From NCBI GenBank assembly GCA_963816855.1, contig CAWFMA010000016.1, positions 124,001 to 188,000 on the forward strand: 64,000 nt of DNA, written 5' to 3'. Origin of the DNA: DASTFP01 sp963816855. Its GTDB lineage: Bacteria; Verrucomicrobiota; Verrucomicrobiia; Chthoniobacterales; Terrimicrobiaceae. Below the pieces are notes generated by a model, which was given only the letters and a program-made list of their open reading frames with translations, was not told the DNA's origin and searched no databases. Shown one piece after another: positions 1 through 8,478 of the stretch (within the stretch, counting starts at the first letter, position 1; every line of letters begins with the position of its first letter). Made by a program: the position numbers and the translations under genes.

Positions 1-49
1 CGACAGGACGCTGCTCCCCAAAAATTTCACCAATGTTCACTTCTTTCAT
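1..49 (-). CDS. rpoC: RNA polymerase beta' subunit, N-terminal fragment
   Basis: The first 16 codons read MKEVNIGEIFGEQRPV, and the gene runs off the window edge. It starts 36 bases downstream of the rpoB stop on the same strand, the normal rpoB-rpoC order. The short length means the call rests mainly on synteny plus a start typical of beta' in this group. Only a weak purine stretch (GAGAG) precedes the ATG. Confidence 0.85.
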   Translation of the reverse strand, partial: MKEVNIGEIFGEQRPV

Positions 50-85
50 AGGAAACTCTCGATAACTGAGTTTTTGCGCCTCTGG

Positions 86-3000
86 TCAGGCCGCGGATTC
101 CGCAAATACCGGTTCCTTGCCGCCCACGCGGACGTCCAAGCCCAACCCCTTCATCTCTTTGATGAGCACATTGAAGGACTCCGGTGTTCCCGCCTCGAGG
201 GAATTGTCGCCTTTGACAATGGATTCGTAGATGCGCGTCCGGCCCTGGACGTCGTCGGACTTGACGGTGAGCAACTCCTGCAAAGTGTAGGCGGCGCCGT
301 AAGCTTCCAGCGCCCAGACCTCCATTTCGCCGAAGCGCTGCCCACCGTATTGAGCCTTGCCTCCAAGGGGTTGCTGCGTGACGAGACTATAGGGGCCCAC
401 CGCGCGCGCATGGATCTTGTCAGCCACCAAATGGCCCAGCTTGAGCATGTAGATATAGCCGACCACGACCTGTTGATCGAAGGCCTCGCCGGTGCGGCCG
501 TCGTAAACCGTGGATTTCCCGGTTTCCGTGACCCAGCTGAAATTTTCCTTGGTCTTGGCTTCGCGAAGATACTCTTTAATTTTTTCTTCGGAAATCCCGT
601 CGAAGACGGGCGTGGCTACCTTGAAGCCCAGCGCTTTGGCAGCGACGCCCAGGTGGGTTTCGAGAACCTGGCCGACATTCATGCGGCTCGGAACGCCGAG
701 CGGGTTTAGCACGATATCAACGGGCGTCCCGTCCGAAAGAAAGGGCATGTCCTCCTCAGCGACGATTTTTGCGACCACGCCCTTGTTGCCGTGACGGCCC
801 GCCATTTTGTCGCCAACCGAGAGCTTGCGCTTGCTGGCCACATAGACCTTTACCTGCTTGATGATCCCGGGATCGACGTCATCCCCGCTTTCAATCCGGC
901 CGAGATTTTCATCCTTCTCGCGATCAAGATCCTCGAACCGGTGCTCGTATTGTCCAATGATCTCCCGGATCTTATTGCGGATCGGGCTCGGATCGATCTC
1001 GATGTGATCGTAGACCGCCGCCAACTTGCGAAGAAGCTGCTTCGTGATCTTGCGATTGGCCGGGATAATGATCTCCCCGGTTTGCGCGTTCACCACGTCG
1101 AGCGGAATCTTTTCGTTGAGAAGAATGTTTGAAAGCGCCGCGGTCAACTGCTCGTGGAGCTCATCTTTGCGCTTCTTGTAATCCTCCAGGATCATCTTCT
1201 GCTGGCGCTTGGATTCCGTCGGCGTCATCTTGTTGCGGGCCACTTCCTTCTTGGAGGAGACCTTCACGTCCATGACAATGCCATAGGTGCCCGAAGGCAC
1301 CGTTAGAGAGGTGTCTTTCACATCCGCGGCCTTTTCGCCGAAGATGGCGCGCAGGAGTCGTTCCTCGGGCGCCAACTCGGTTTCACTCTTTGGAGTGATC
1401 TTGCCCACCAGGATGTCGCCGGGCTTCACCTCGGCTCCGATACGAATGACTCCGTCCGGCCCGAGGTTTTGCAGGGCTTCTTCGCTGACATTCGGAATGT
1501 CGCGGGTAATTTCCTCCGGGCCGAGCTTCGTGTCGCGGGCGCCGATCTCAAATTCGTCAATGTGGATTGAAGTATAGATGTCCTCCTTTACCACGCGCTC
1601 GGAGATCAGGATCGCGTCCTCAAAATTGTAGCCATTCCAAGGCATGAAGGCGACTAGGACATTTCGGCCGAGGGCCAGTTCGCCATTTTCCGTATTCGGC
1701 CCGTCGGCGATGACGTCGCCTTTGTTCACGTGCTGCCCCTTGGAAACTATGGGCTTCTGATTTATGCACGTGCTGGCGTTGGACCGCATGAACTTGCGCA
1801 GCTCGTAGAGCCAAAGGCCATTGGCCGGATCGGATTTGATCTTCTTCTTTCCGTCCGGCAACGCGCCGTCAGAGGTAACGATGATCTGGCCGCCCGTGAC
1901 CGAGGCCACGATACCAGCTCCCTCCGCGAGCATGACGGCCTTCGAATCCTGAGCGACGCGCGCCTCGAGTCCCGTGCCGACCAGCGGCGACTCGGAAACG
2001 AGGAGCGGAACCCCCTGGCGTTGCATATTCGAGCCCATCAGGGCCCGGTTCGCGTCATCGTGCTCGAGAAACGGAATAAGGCCGGCCGCGACAGAAACGA
2101 GTTGCTTCGGCGAAACGTCCATATACTGGACCTTGCCGGGCTCGACCTCGAGGAAGTCCCCGCGATAGCGCGTTGAAACCTTTTCCTCGGTGAACCGCCC
2201 CTCCGCGTCCACGTGCGCGTTCGCCTGAGCAATATAAAAATTCTCGTCGCGGTCGCCGCTCAGAAAGACCACCTCGTCGGTCACTTGACCCTCGTTAACC
2301 TTTCGGTAGGGAGTCTCGATAAAGCCGAATTCGTTCACCCGGGCGAACGTGCTCAGGGAGCTGATCAAGCCGATGTTCGGGCCTTCCGGCGTCTCAATCG
2401 GACAAATGCGTCCGTAGTGCGACGGATGAACGTCCCTCACCTCGAACCCCGCGCGATCGCGGCTCAAGCCCCCGGGCCCCAGCGCAGACAGGCGCCGTTT
2501 GTGGGTGAGTTCGGAGAGCGGGTTGGTCTGATCCATAAACTGGCTCAACTGGGAGCGCCCGAAAAAGTCGCGCACTACCGCGCTGAGCGATTTGGGATTG
2601 ATCAGCTTCTGCGGCGTGATCTGATCCACGCCGGCATCAAAAAGAGTCATGCGCTCGCGAACCAACCGTTCCGTGCGGGCAAGCCCCACCCGGCATTGGT
2701 TGGCGAGAAGCTCTCCGACCGTCCGAACGCGCCGGCTGCCGAGGTGATCAATGTCGTCGGTCATCCCCTCCCCTTTGCGCAACTCCACGAGATACTTCAT
2801 GGCCGCAATGAAGTCGTCCTTGACCAGGATTCGCTCCTCCTCCCCGACTTGAAGTCCAAGTTTTTGATTGATCTTGTGCCGTCCGACCCGTCCGAGATCA
2901 TAACGCTTCGGATCAAAGAAGAGCCGCTTGAGCATGCTGCGAGCATTTTGCACGGTGGGCGGATCGCCGGGGCGCAGCTTGCGATAGATATCCTTGAGGG

Positions 3001-3880
3001 CCTCCTCCTCATCGTGGGCGGGATCCTTTTTCAACGACTTGATGATCGTGTCGTCCTGCTTGGTATCGACCACGTTCACGCTCTTGTGACCCAAAGAGAT
3101 CAACTGCCGGATTGTTGCCGCGTTCAGCGGCTCAAAGGCACGTGCCACCGTGATTTCGCCGTCGCGGATATCCTCGAAAAGAACCTTGGTGCTGATCTCC
3201 TCCTCGTCCAGATTCTCGCTCAGATCGAGCGTGATGATCTGGTAGAAAAGCTTGATGATATCCTCGTCGGCCGGATAGCCGAGAGCGCGCAGAAAAGTCG
3301 TCGCCAGGAATTTGCGGCGGCGCTTGCGGCGATCCAAATAGACGTAAAGCAAATCGCTGGTGTCGAACTGGACCTCAATCCACGAACCCCGATCCGGAAT
3401 AATCCTAAAGCCGTGCAGAAGCTTGCCGTTGAGATGCACGCTGGTTTCAAAACAGATGCCCGGGGACCGGTGAAGCTGGCTGACCACCACCCGCTCCGCC
3501 CCGTTGATGACGAAGGTCCCCTGCGGGGTCATGAGCGGAATCTCGCCCATGTAGACCTTCTCCTCTTTTGCGCTCTTCTCGTCTTTGTAGCGGAAAGTCA
3601 CATAAAGAGGCGCGCTATAAGTCTGACCTTCACGCTGACATTCGATCGCCGACATCTTCGGGTCGCCGAGCTCATAGCTGACAAAGTCCAGGCTCGACTT
3701 CTCCTCGAAGCCAAAAATAGGGAAAAACTCCCTGAAAACCGCTTGCAAGCCGACGCTCTTGCGACGCGAGGGTTCGAGATCCTTCTGGAAAAACTCATTG
3801 TAGGAGTTGATCTGAAGCTCGATGAGATTCGGAGGTTCTATGGCTTCCTTGAGTTTACCGAAGTGAATGCGTTCAGACAT
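86..3880 (-). CDS. rpoB: DNA-directed RNA polymerase beta subunit
   Basis: Catalytic beta subunit of RNA polymerase, 1264 residues, full length for a bacterial form without large lineage insertions. The rifampicin-pocket segment SQLSQFMDQTNPLSELTHKR is followed by RLSALGPGGL, so the Asp, His and Ser positions usually changed in resistant mutants are wild type and the enzyme should be rifampicin-sensitive (inference). The switch and catalytic-region motifs GRHGNKGVV and PLGGKAQYGGQRFGEMEVWALEAYGAAYTL-type C-terminus are present. It lies between rplL and rpoC in the classic order. No Shine-Dalgarno sequence is visible before the ATG at 3880. Confidence 0.99.
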   Translation of the reverse strand: MSERIHFGKLKEAIEPPNLIELQINSYNEFFQKDLEPSRRKSVGLQAVFREFFPIFGFEEKSSLDFVSYELGDPKMSAIECQREGQTYSAPLYVTFRYKDEKSAKEEKVYMGEIPLMTPQGTFVINGAERVVVSQLHRSPGICFETSVHLNGKLLHGFRIIPDRGSWIEVQFDTSDLLYVYLDRRKRRRKFLATTFLRALGYPADEDIIKLFYQIITLDLSENLDEEEISTKVLFEDIRDGEITVARAFEPLNAATIRQLISLGHKSVNVVDTKQDDTIIKSLKKDPAHDEEEALKDIYRKLRPGDPPTVQNARSMLKRLFFDPKRYDLGRVGRHKINQKLGLQVGEEERILVKDDFIAAMKYLVELRKGEGMTDDIDHLGSRRVRTVGELLANQCRVGLARTERLVRERMTLFDAGVDQITPQKLINPKSLSAVVRDFFGRSQLSQFMDQTNPLSELTHKRRLSALGPGGLSRDRAGFEVRDVHPSHYGRICPIETPEGPNIGLISSLSTFARVNEFGFIETPYRKVNEGQVTDEVVFLSGDRDENFYIAQANAHVDAEGRFTEEKVSTRYRGDFLEVEPGKVQYMDVSPKQLVSVAAGLIPFLEHDDANRALMGSNMQRQGVPLLVSESPLVGTGLEARVAQDSKAVMLAEGAGIVASVTGGQIIVTSDGALPDGKKKIKSDPANGLWLYELRKFMRSNASTCINQKPIVSKGQHVNKGDVIADGPNTENGELALGRNVLVAFMPWNGYNFEDAILISERVVKEDIYTSIHIDEFEIGARDTKLGPEEITRDIPNVSEEALQNLGPDGVIRIGAEVKPGDILVGKITPKSETELAPEERLLRAIFGEKAADVKDTSLTVPSGTYGIVMDVKVSSKKEVARNKMTPTESKRQQKMILEDYKKRKDELHEQLTAALSNILLNEKIPLDVVNAQTGEIIIPANRKITKQLLRKLAAVYDHIEIDPSPIRNKIREIIGQYEHRFEDLDREKDENLGRIESGDDVDPGIIKQVKVYVASKRKLSVGDKMAGRHGNKGVVAKIVAEEDMPFLSDGTPVDIVLNPLGVPSRMNVGQVLETHLGVAAKALGFKVATPVFDGISEEKIKEYLREAKTKENFSWVTETGKSTVYDGRTGEAFDQQVVVGYIYMLKLGHLVADKIHARAVGPYSLVTQQPLGGKAQYGGQRFGEMEVWALEAYGAAYTLQELLTVKSDDVQGRTRIYESIVKGDNSLEAGTPESFNVLIKEMKGLGLDVRVGGKEPVFAESAA

Positions 3881-3960
3881 GGCGGTACAGTGATCGAGTT
3901 ATGGCGCCCTTCAACGCGTGAACCTGGCTGCTAGCACCGAAAAAAACCAAGCGCCGCCGA

Positions 3961-3990
3961 GCGAGCCGGAAGGGGGCTTTCTCGGCTCGC
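3961..3990 (-). promoter_or_regulatory. hairpin in the rplL-rpoB gap, possible attenuator
   Basis: In the 264-base gap between rplL and rpoB there is a perfect 8-bp inverted repeat (GCGAGCCG / CGGCTCGC, 14-base loop). On the minus strand it is followed about 14 bases later by a run of seven T (3940-3946). In other bacteria this gap carries an attenuator that sets the ribosomal protein to RNA polymerase ratio. The T-run is not directly adjacent to the stem, so an attenuator role is inference only. Confidence 0.35.
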
Positions 3991-4144
3991 GCGGGGACGC
4001 AAATTTTGGGCGTTTTTCCGAACGATGCAGATGGCTGAGACGGTGATTCGGCGGAATATTAAATGTGAACCCTTCCGCCGGGAACGCAAGTCAAAAGATT
4101 GTAAAATTTTTGGCCAGCGTCCGGCATGGTGGAAGGGGAATTCT

Positions 4145-4531
4145 TTACTTGATCTCGACCTTGGCACCGACCGCTTCGATCTTTTTCTTGATCTCTTCGG
4201 CCTCCTCCTTGGTAATGCCCTCCTTGAGGGCTTTGGGAGCGCTTTCCACGAGCGCCTTGGCTTCCGCGAGACCGAGTCCGGCGACCGAGGCGCGGACTTC
4301 TTTGATGACGGCAATCTTGTTGCCGCCGGTTTCCTTGAGGATTACGTCGAAGGAGGTCTTCTCCTCGACGGGCGGAGCGGCGGCGCCTCCGGCGGGCGCT
4401 CCGGCTGCGGCAACCGCCACCGGCGCGGCGGCGCTGACGCCCCATTTTTCTTCGAGTTGTTTCACCAGGTCAGCGATTTCTAATACCGTGAGCGCGCTGA
4501 GCTGATCCACGAGGTTTTGTGTGTCTGCCAT
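4145..4531 (-). CDS. rplL: 50S ribosomal protein L7/L12
   Basis: Stalk protein of the large ribosomal subunit that recruits translational GTPases, 128 residues. The N-terminal dimerisation helix (residues about 1-32) is followed by an Ala/Gly/Pro-rich hinge (about 35-56) and the C-terminal factor-binding domain with EKTSFDVILKETGGNKIAVIK and the GLGLAEAKALVE helix. It sits between rplJ and rpoB, so its partner L10 is encoded just upstream. No clear Shine-Dalgarno sequence precedes the ATG. Confidence 0.98.
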   Translation of the reverse strand: MADTQNLVDQLSALTVLEIADLVKQLEEKWGVSAAAPVAVAAAGAPAGGAAAPPVEEKTSFDVILKETGGNKIAVIKEVRASVAGLGLAEAKALVESAPKALKEGITKEEAEEIKKKIEAVGAKVEIK

Positions 4532-4698
4532 TTTGCTTTTCTGGTATCGTCGCGCCCCGAAGCCTCAGGGCATTTGAGACCGACAGCTGTCGGCCCGACG
4601 AGGAACCGTTTAGGTGTTGCGATCCGCGGCGAGGTTTCTCAACGCTGCGGGAGATCTTTGGTTTCTCAAAGGCGAATGATCTGCCTCAGGCCGATAGT

Positions 4699-5214
4699 TT
4701 ACTGGCTTACGGCTTCGGCTTTCATCCGAAGCACGCGGGCGAGGCTGGAAGCGGGCTCGCTAAGCACACGCACGAGCTTGGTCGCGGGCGCCAGGAGCAA
4801 ACCCAGAAGTCTGGCTTGCAAGACATCCTTGGACGGAAGGTCGGCGAGCACCTTTACCTGCTCCGCGTTCAGCAGGGCGTCGTCAAGAATGCCGGCCTTG
4901 ACCGGTGGCCGCTCGAACTCGGCGGCAAACGTTTTCAAGACCTTCGCCGCCGCGCAAATGTCATTCTCACCGGTGATCATCGCGGTCTGGCCGCTGAGAG
5001 CCCCATTCAGCTCCGGAAGGCCGGTCGCTTTGATGGCGCGCTTGATGAAGGTGTTCTTGATGACGTGCATCTCCGCGTCCACACGCCCGAGGCGCGCGCG
5101 CAGTTCCTCGAAATGTTTGACCTGCATTCCGGTATAATCGGCAATGAGGAGGAAGGGCGAATTTTTCAGCTTCGCCTGAATGTCGGCGACAATTGTGGCT
5201 TTTTCGGGTCTCAT
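4699..5214 (-). CDS. rplJ: 50S ribosomal protein L10
   Basis: L10 anchors L7/L12 dimers to the ribosome stalk base; 171 residues from the chosen start. The family pattern is clear: MRPEKATIVADIQAKL, then FLLIADYTGMQVKHFEELRARL and VIKNTFIKRA. The reading frame is open for 16 more codons, but that start would overlap rplA, while the ATG at 5214 begins 10 bases after the rplA stop and matches the family N-terminus. The tight spacing leaves no room for a separate L10 leader between rplA and rplJ. The 167-base gap before rplL holds no gene. Confidence 0.97.
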   Translation of the reverse strand: MRPEKATIVADIQAKLKNSPFLLIADYTGMQVKHFEELRARLGRVDAEMHVIKNTFIKRAIKATGLPELNGALSGQTAMITGENDICAAAKVLKTFAAEFERPPVKAGILDDALLNAEQVKVLADLPSKDVLQARLLGLLLAPATKLVRVLSEPASSLARVLRMKAEAVSQ

Positions 5215-5224
5215 GACAGAGGCT

Positions 5225-5926
5225 TTAGTTCTTGAGAAATGGCGCCGGATCAACGCTGACACCCGGACTCATCGTGGCAGCAAGAGTGATAGCTTCAACA
5301 AAGGCGCCCTTGGCGGTCGCGGGTCTCGCCTTGATCACCGCTTCAATGACGGCGCTTCCGTTCTGCATCAAGGCGTCGTCATCGAATGAAAATCTTCCGA
5401 CCGGCACGGCGATGTTCGCGTTCTTGTCGAGCTTGAACTCCACCCGCCCCGCCTTGACCTCCTTGACCGCCTTGGCGGTATCGTCGGTGACCGTTCCGGC
5501 CTTGGGATTGGGCATCAGGCCACGCGGACCGAGGATTTTGCCAAGTTTTTTGACTTCGGACATGGCCGCGGGCGTCGCGACGGCGACGTCGAAATCCGAG
5601 AAACCGCCGGTCACCTTTTTTATCAAATCTTCGTAACCCACGACTTCAGCGCCGGCGTTCCGGGCGGCATCCGCCGCCGGCCCGGTCGCAAAGACCAGAA
5701 CGCGGACGGTTTTGCCGCTCCCGTGGGGAAGCGGGCAGGTGCCGCGGACCATTTGGTCGCTCTGTTTGGGATCAACGCCCAGCTTAAAGGACAAGGTAAC
5801 CGTTTGGTCAAATTTTGGCGGCGGAAACTCCTTCAAAGTTTTGATCGCCTCAGCGAGCGGGTAGCGGCGTTTGCGGTCCACCTTTCCGGCGGCAATTCGA
5901 TAGCGTTTGCTGCGTTTTTCTTGCAT
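5225..5926 (-). CDS. rplA: 50S ribosomal protein L1
   Basis: Binds 23S rRNA at the L1 stalk near the E site and often represses its own mRNA; 233 residues, the usual length. The signature KKLGKILGPRGLMPNPKAGTV and the C-terminal GRVEFKLDKNANIAVPVGR are present. It is the first gene of an rplA-rplJ-rplL-rpoB-rpoC run. Its usual partner rplK is not directly upstream: an oppositely oriented RRM gene intervenes, and rplA has its own promoter-like sequence at 6019-6046. No Shine-Dalgarno sequence is obvious. Confidence 0.98.
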   Translation of the reverse strand: MQEKRSKRYRIAAGKVDRKRRYPLAEAIKTLKEFPPPKFDQTVTLSFKLGVDPKQSDQMVRGTCPLPHGSGKTVRVLVFATGPAADAARNAGAEVVGYEDLIKKVTGGFSDFDVAVATPAAMSEVKKLGKILGPRGLMPNPKAGTVTDDTAKAVKEVKAGRVEFKLDKNANIAVPVGRFSFDDDALMQNGSAVIEAVIKARPATAKGAFVEAITLAATMSPGVSVDPAPFLKN

Positions 5927-6018
5927 ATTTTTGCAGTGCGAGCGACCCGGTGTGCGAGTCTCCTGCTGGTTTCAGATAGTCGAAAGCTCGCTCTCCTTGG
6001 AGTAGCGACGAGCCGCCT

Positions 6019-6046
6019 ATCATACAAAATTTGAATCCCGCGTCAA
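6019..6046 (-). promoter_or_regulatory. sigma70-type promoter for the rplA-rpoBC operon
   Basis: On the minus strand the sequence reads TTGACG (6046-6041), a 16-base spacer, then TATGAT (6024-6019), five of six matches in each box. Transcription would start near 6012 and give an 85-90 base leader before rplA. The rest of the 373-base gene-free stretch 5927-6299 also has to hold the promoter of the divergent RRM gene, for which no convincing boxes were seen. Confidence 0.7.
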
Positions 6047-6299
6047 CAGTTGATCGCTCGAAAAATCGGCAGCCGATCCGGAGCGAGGGTTGCGCCCGCG
6101 ACAACCCGGTCTCCTTTCGCGGGCGGGTCTCCGGCGCGGCGGCGCAAAAAAACTTCGCTTTACTTTCACAGAAAAATTCGGAATCTGACACTCGGTTAGA
6201 ACGCGATTTTTCGAAGCTTGAACGTAGTAGCGATATGCCATCTGCGCCTGATGCTCTGAGAATTGGCGACGGCCCACAAAAATCCCATATCGCAATATC

Positions 6300-6635
6300 A
6301 TGAAACTTTATGTAGGTAACCTCTCCTTTCAAACCACGGAGGGAGCTCTCGAAGAATTGTTCGCCCAATTCGGCACAGTGACAGAGGCGATGCTGGTCAT
6401 GGACAAGATGACCCAGCGCCCGCGCGGCTTTGGCTTCGTTACGATGGGCAGCGCGGAAGAAGCCCAAAAGGCCATCGAGGCGTTAAACGGCAAGAATGTT
6501 GACGGCAGAAATCTGATCGTTAACGAAGCGCGGCCGCGTGAGGAGCGTCCTCCCCGCCGCGACTTCGGAGCCGGCGGCGGCCAGCGGCGGCATCAGCACG
6601 GCGGCAAGAGCGGCGGCTACCGCGATCGCCGTTAA
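6300..6635 (+). CDS. RRM-domain RNA-binding protein
   Basis: Single RNA recognition motif protein of 111 residues, likely binding single-stranded RNA in the cytoplasm. RNP2 is KLYVGN (residues 2-7) and RNP1 is RGFGFVTM (42-49), both with the aromatic residues needed for base stacking. The tail (about 78-111) is rich in Arg, Gly and His, like the RGG-type tails of bacterial and organellar RRM proteins. It lies between rplK and rplA on the opposite strand, so it is not part of either operon. A strong intrinsic terminator follows. The RNA target is unknown. Such proteins are cold-induced in cyanobacteria, but nothing here shows that regulation. Confidence 0.95.
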   Translation: MKLYVGNLSFQTTEGALEELFAQFGTVTEAMLVMDKMTQRPRGFGFVTMGSAEEAQKAIEALNGKNVDGRNLIVNEARPREERPPRRDFGAGGGQRRHQHGGKSGGYRDRR

Positions 6636-6657
6636 CTCAATTTTCAACCAACCTGCG

Positions 6658-6688
6658 AAAAGGGCATCCGAGAGGGTGCCCTTTTTTT
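6658..6688. terminator. intrinsic terminator, possibly bidirectional, between the RRM gene and rplK
   Basis: A 12-bp stem (AAAAGGGCATCC / GGGTGCCCTTTT, one G-T pair) closes on a GAGA tetraloop and runs into a plus-strand T-run (6682-6688). It lies 22 bases after the RRM stop. On the minus strand the stem ends in four T, and it lies about 100 bases downstream of rplK, so it may serve both convergent genes. Confidence 0.85.
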
Positions 6689-6790
6689 CTGTTTCCTGTG
6701 GACTTCGGTCGGCAAAGCAACCAGGGCTGGCGGCGCCGAAGCCAGCCGGCGCTGCTCAACTGCCGAAATCCTTTCGCGCCGCGCTTCGGG

Positions 6791-7216
6791 TTAATCGCTG
6801 ACCTCGATCCCCATCTGGCGGGCCGTTCCGCAAATTGTGCGAAAGGCGCCTTCCTCGCTCCGCGCGTTCAAGTCCTTCATCTTCACCTTCACAATCTCCA
6901 TGATTTGCTTCTTTGAAAGCTTGGCGACTTTCGTTTTGTTGGGCTCCTTGGAACCCGCCGCGAGGCCGGCTGCCTTCTTAAGAAGCACAGAAGCGGGCGG
7001 CGATTTCGTAATAAACGAAAAGCTCTTGTCCTTGTAGACCGTTATGACCACGGGCAGGATATCGCCCGCCTGCTTCTGTGTGGTGGCATTGAATTCCTTG
7101 CAAAAGGCCATGATATTGACCCCTTGCTGGCCCAGGGCGGGACCGACGGGCGGCGCAGGGTTTGCCTGGCCGGCAGGAATTTGCAATTTGATCTGTCCGA
7201 CGATTTCTTTTGCCAT
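6791..7216 (-). CDS. rplK: 50S ribosomal protein L11
   Basis: Binds the GTPase-associated centre of 23S rRNA; 141 residues, the standard length. The N-terminal domain has QIPAGQANPAPPVGPALGQ and the C-terminal rRNA-binding domain ends in GTARQMGIEV. The ATG at 7216 (MAKEIVGQIKLQ) was chosen over an upstream in-frame start because it matches the family N-terminus. secE and nusG, the usual upstream neighbours, are absent: an LptF-like gene lies 74 bases upstream instead. rplA is not downstream on the same transcript. Confidence 0.98.
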   Translation of the reverse strand: MAKEIVGQIKLQIPAGQANPAPPVGPALGQQGVNIMAFCKEFNATTQKQAGDILPVVITVYKDKSFSFITKSPPASVLLKKAAGLAAGSKEPNKTKVAKLSKKQIMEIVKVKMKDLNARSEEGAFRTICGTARQMGIEVSD

Positions 7217-7290
7217 AGATGAGATGCCGCTAATGCAAGCGAAAAGGGGCCGGAAACAAACCACGAAACCGGTCTGCGGGCAAGGCTTTT

Positions 7291-8400
7291 TTACTTCTTG
7301 GAGAGCCTCCAGAAAAGAATGCTCCCGAGACTAATAAAGAGAACGTTGGGGATCCAAATGAGGAAAGTGGGATGAGCCGCTGCATTATCGCGGAAAGTGT
7401 CCGCCATAATAATGAAGAAAAAGTAGGTAAACGCTATGGCCAGGCTTAAGGCAAAACCCACGGACGTTTCCTTGCGATGCGCGGTTATGCCGAGCGGCAC
7501 GGCAATCAGAGCAAAAGCCATGCAGGCGAGGGAAGCGGCAAACCTCTTGTGTAGTTCCACCCTCGCTCTCAATTCCTCCTCTCCGGAGAGACCTTTGAGA
7601 TAATTGAACAATTCGCCGAGCGTGTAGGAGCTGAGTCGTCGCCCGCTCAGATATTCTTTGTAGAACTCTTGCAGGGAAATGGGAAACACGCCTTCGTTGA
7701 CCTCGATACCCTGCCGGATTTTTGTAAGCTCCCGCGGGTCCTGCTTATCCCGTTCTTCAAAGCGCGCGTTGAACAATCTGAGCAGGAGCCGCGTATTCTC
7801 GGGATCGGGAGTCAGGACCCCTTCCCTGGCGTAAACCATTTTGATCGGCTCATTGCTTTCGTTCAGCTCGAACACAATCAGGTTTTTGAGACGGTCGCCT
7901 TCCTTGGCTCCGACGTAGACGCGGCGGTCCGGGAATTGATCCACCACCTGGTCGGCGCGAAACAGGGCCGCGGGATTGCTCGTGGCAATATCCACAATCG
8001 TCTTGGTCATCTGCTGCTCGGCGCGAGGCGCCACCTCAATGTTGATCCAGAAGCAAATCCCCGAAAGCAGCACGGCCAGAAGAAAAACGGGGATGCAAAT
8101 TCGCGGAACACTGACTCCGTTTGACTTTAGCGCGACCAGCTCGTTGTCCGCGGAGATCCGCCCGAAGACAAGCAGGAGGGCGGTGAGGAAACCCCATGGG
8201 ATTGTAAACGTCAGAGAAAATGGGAGCACCAGCGCCATGAAGGCGAGAACGGTGGCGATCGGGACGTCCGGATTATTGATCAATACGTCGAGCAGCTGCT
8301 TAAAGAGATTGCCGAGCACGAGAACGAGACTCAAGACGACGACCCCGAAGAGCGCGGTGGCGATCACACTGCTGCCGATATATCGATCAATAATCTTCAT
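7291..8400 (-). CDS. LptF/LptG family permease (YjgP/YjgQ)
   Basis: Inner-membrane permease of the lipopolysaccharide export ABC transporter family, 369 residues. The N-terminal third has about three membrane segments (roughly 15-35, 47-75, 100-122), a soluble periplasmic domain covers about 125-265, and three more membrane segments end the protein. The cytoplasmic loop SADNELVALKSNGVSVPRI matches the family coupling-helix region. Which of LptF or LptG it is cannot be decided; the partner permease and LptB are not in the window. It lies 74 bases upstream of rplK on the same strand. Confidence 0.88.
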   Translation of the reverse strand: MKIIDRYIGSSVIATALFGVVVLSLVLVLGNLFKQLLDVLINNPDVPIATVLAFMALVLPFSLTFTIPWGFLTALLLVFGRISADNELVALKSNGVSVPRICIPVFLLAVLLSGICFWINIEVAPRAEQQMTKTIVDIATSNPAALFRADQVVDQFPDRRVYVGAKEGDRLKNLIVFELNESNEPIKMVYAREGVLTPDPENTRLLLRLFNARFEERDKQDPRELTKIRQGIEVNEGVFPISLQEFYKEYLSGRRLSSYTLGELFNYLKGLSGEEELRARVELHKRFAASLACMAFALIAVPLGITAHRKETSVGFALSLAIAFTYFFFIIMADTFRDNAAAHPTFLIWIPNVLFISLGSILFWRLSKK

Positions 8401-8478
8401 CCCGAGAGCCGCTCGAACTCTCCCGCCCGCGGCGAAAAGAACAAGCGCGGCATGGATAAGCTCATAATGGTTTCGTGT

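Noticed and set aside
2213..3934. Long 573-residue open frame opposite rpoB
   Set aside because: It is the antisense shadow of a clearly conserved gene, with no recognisable protein features.
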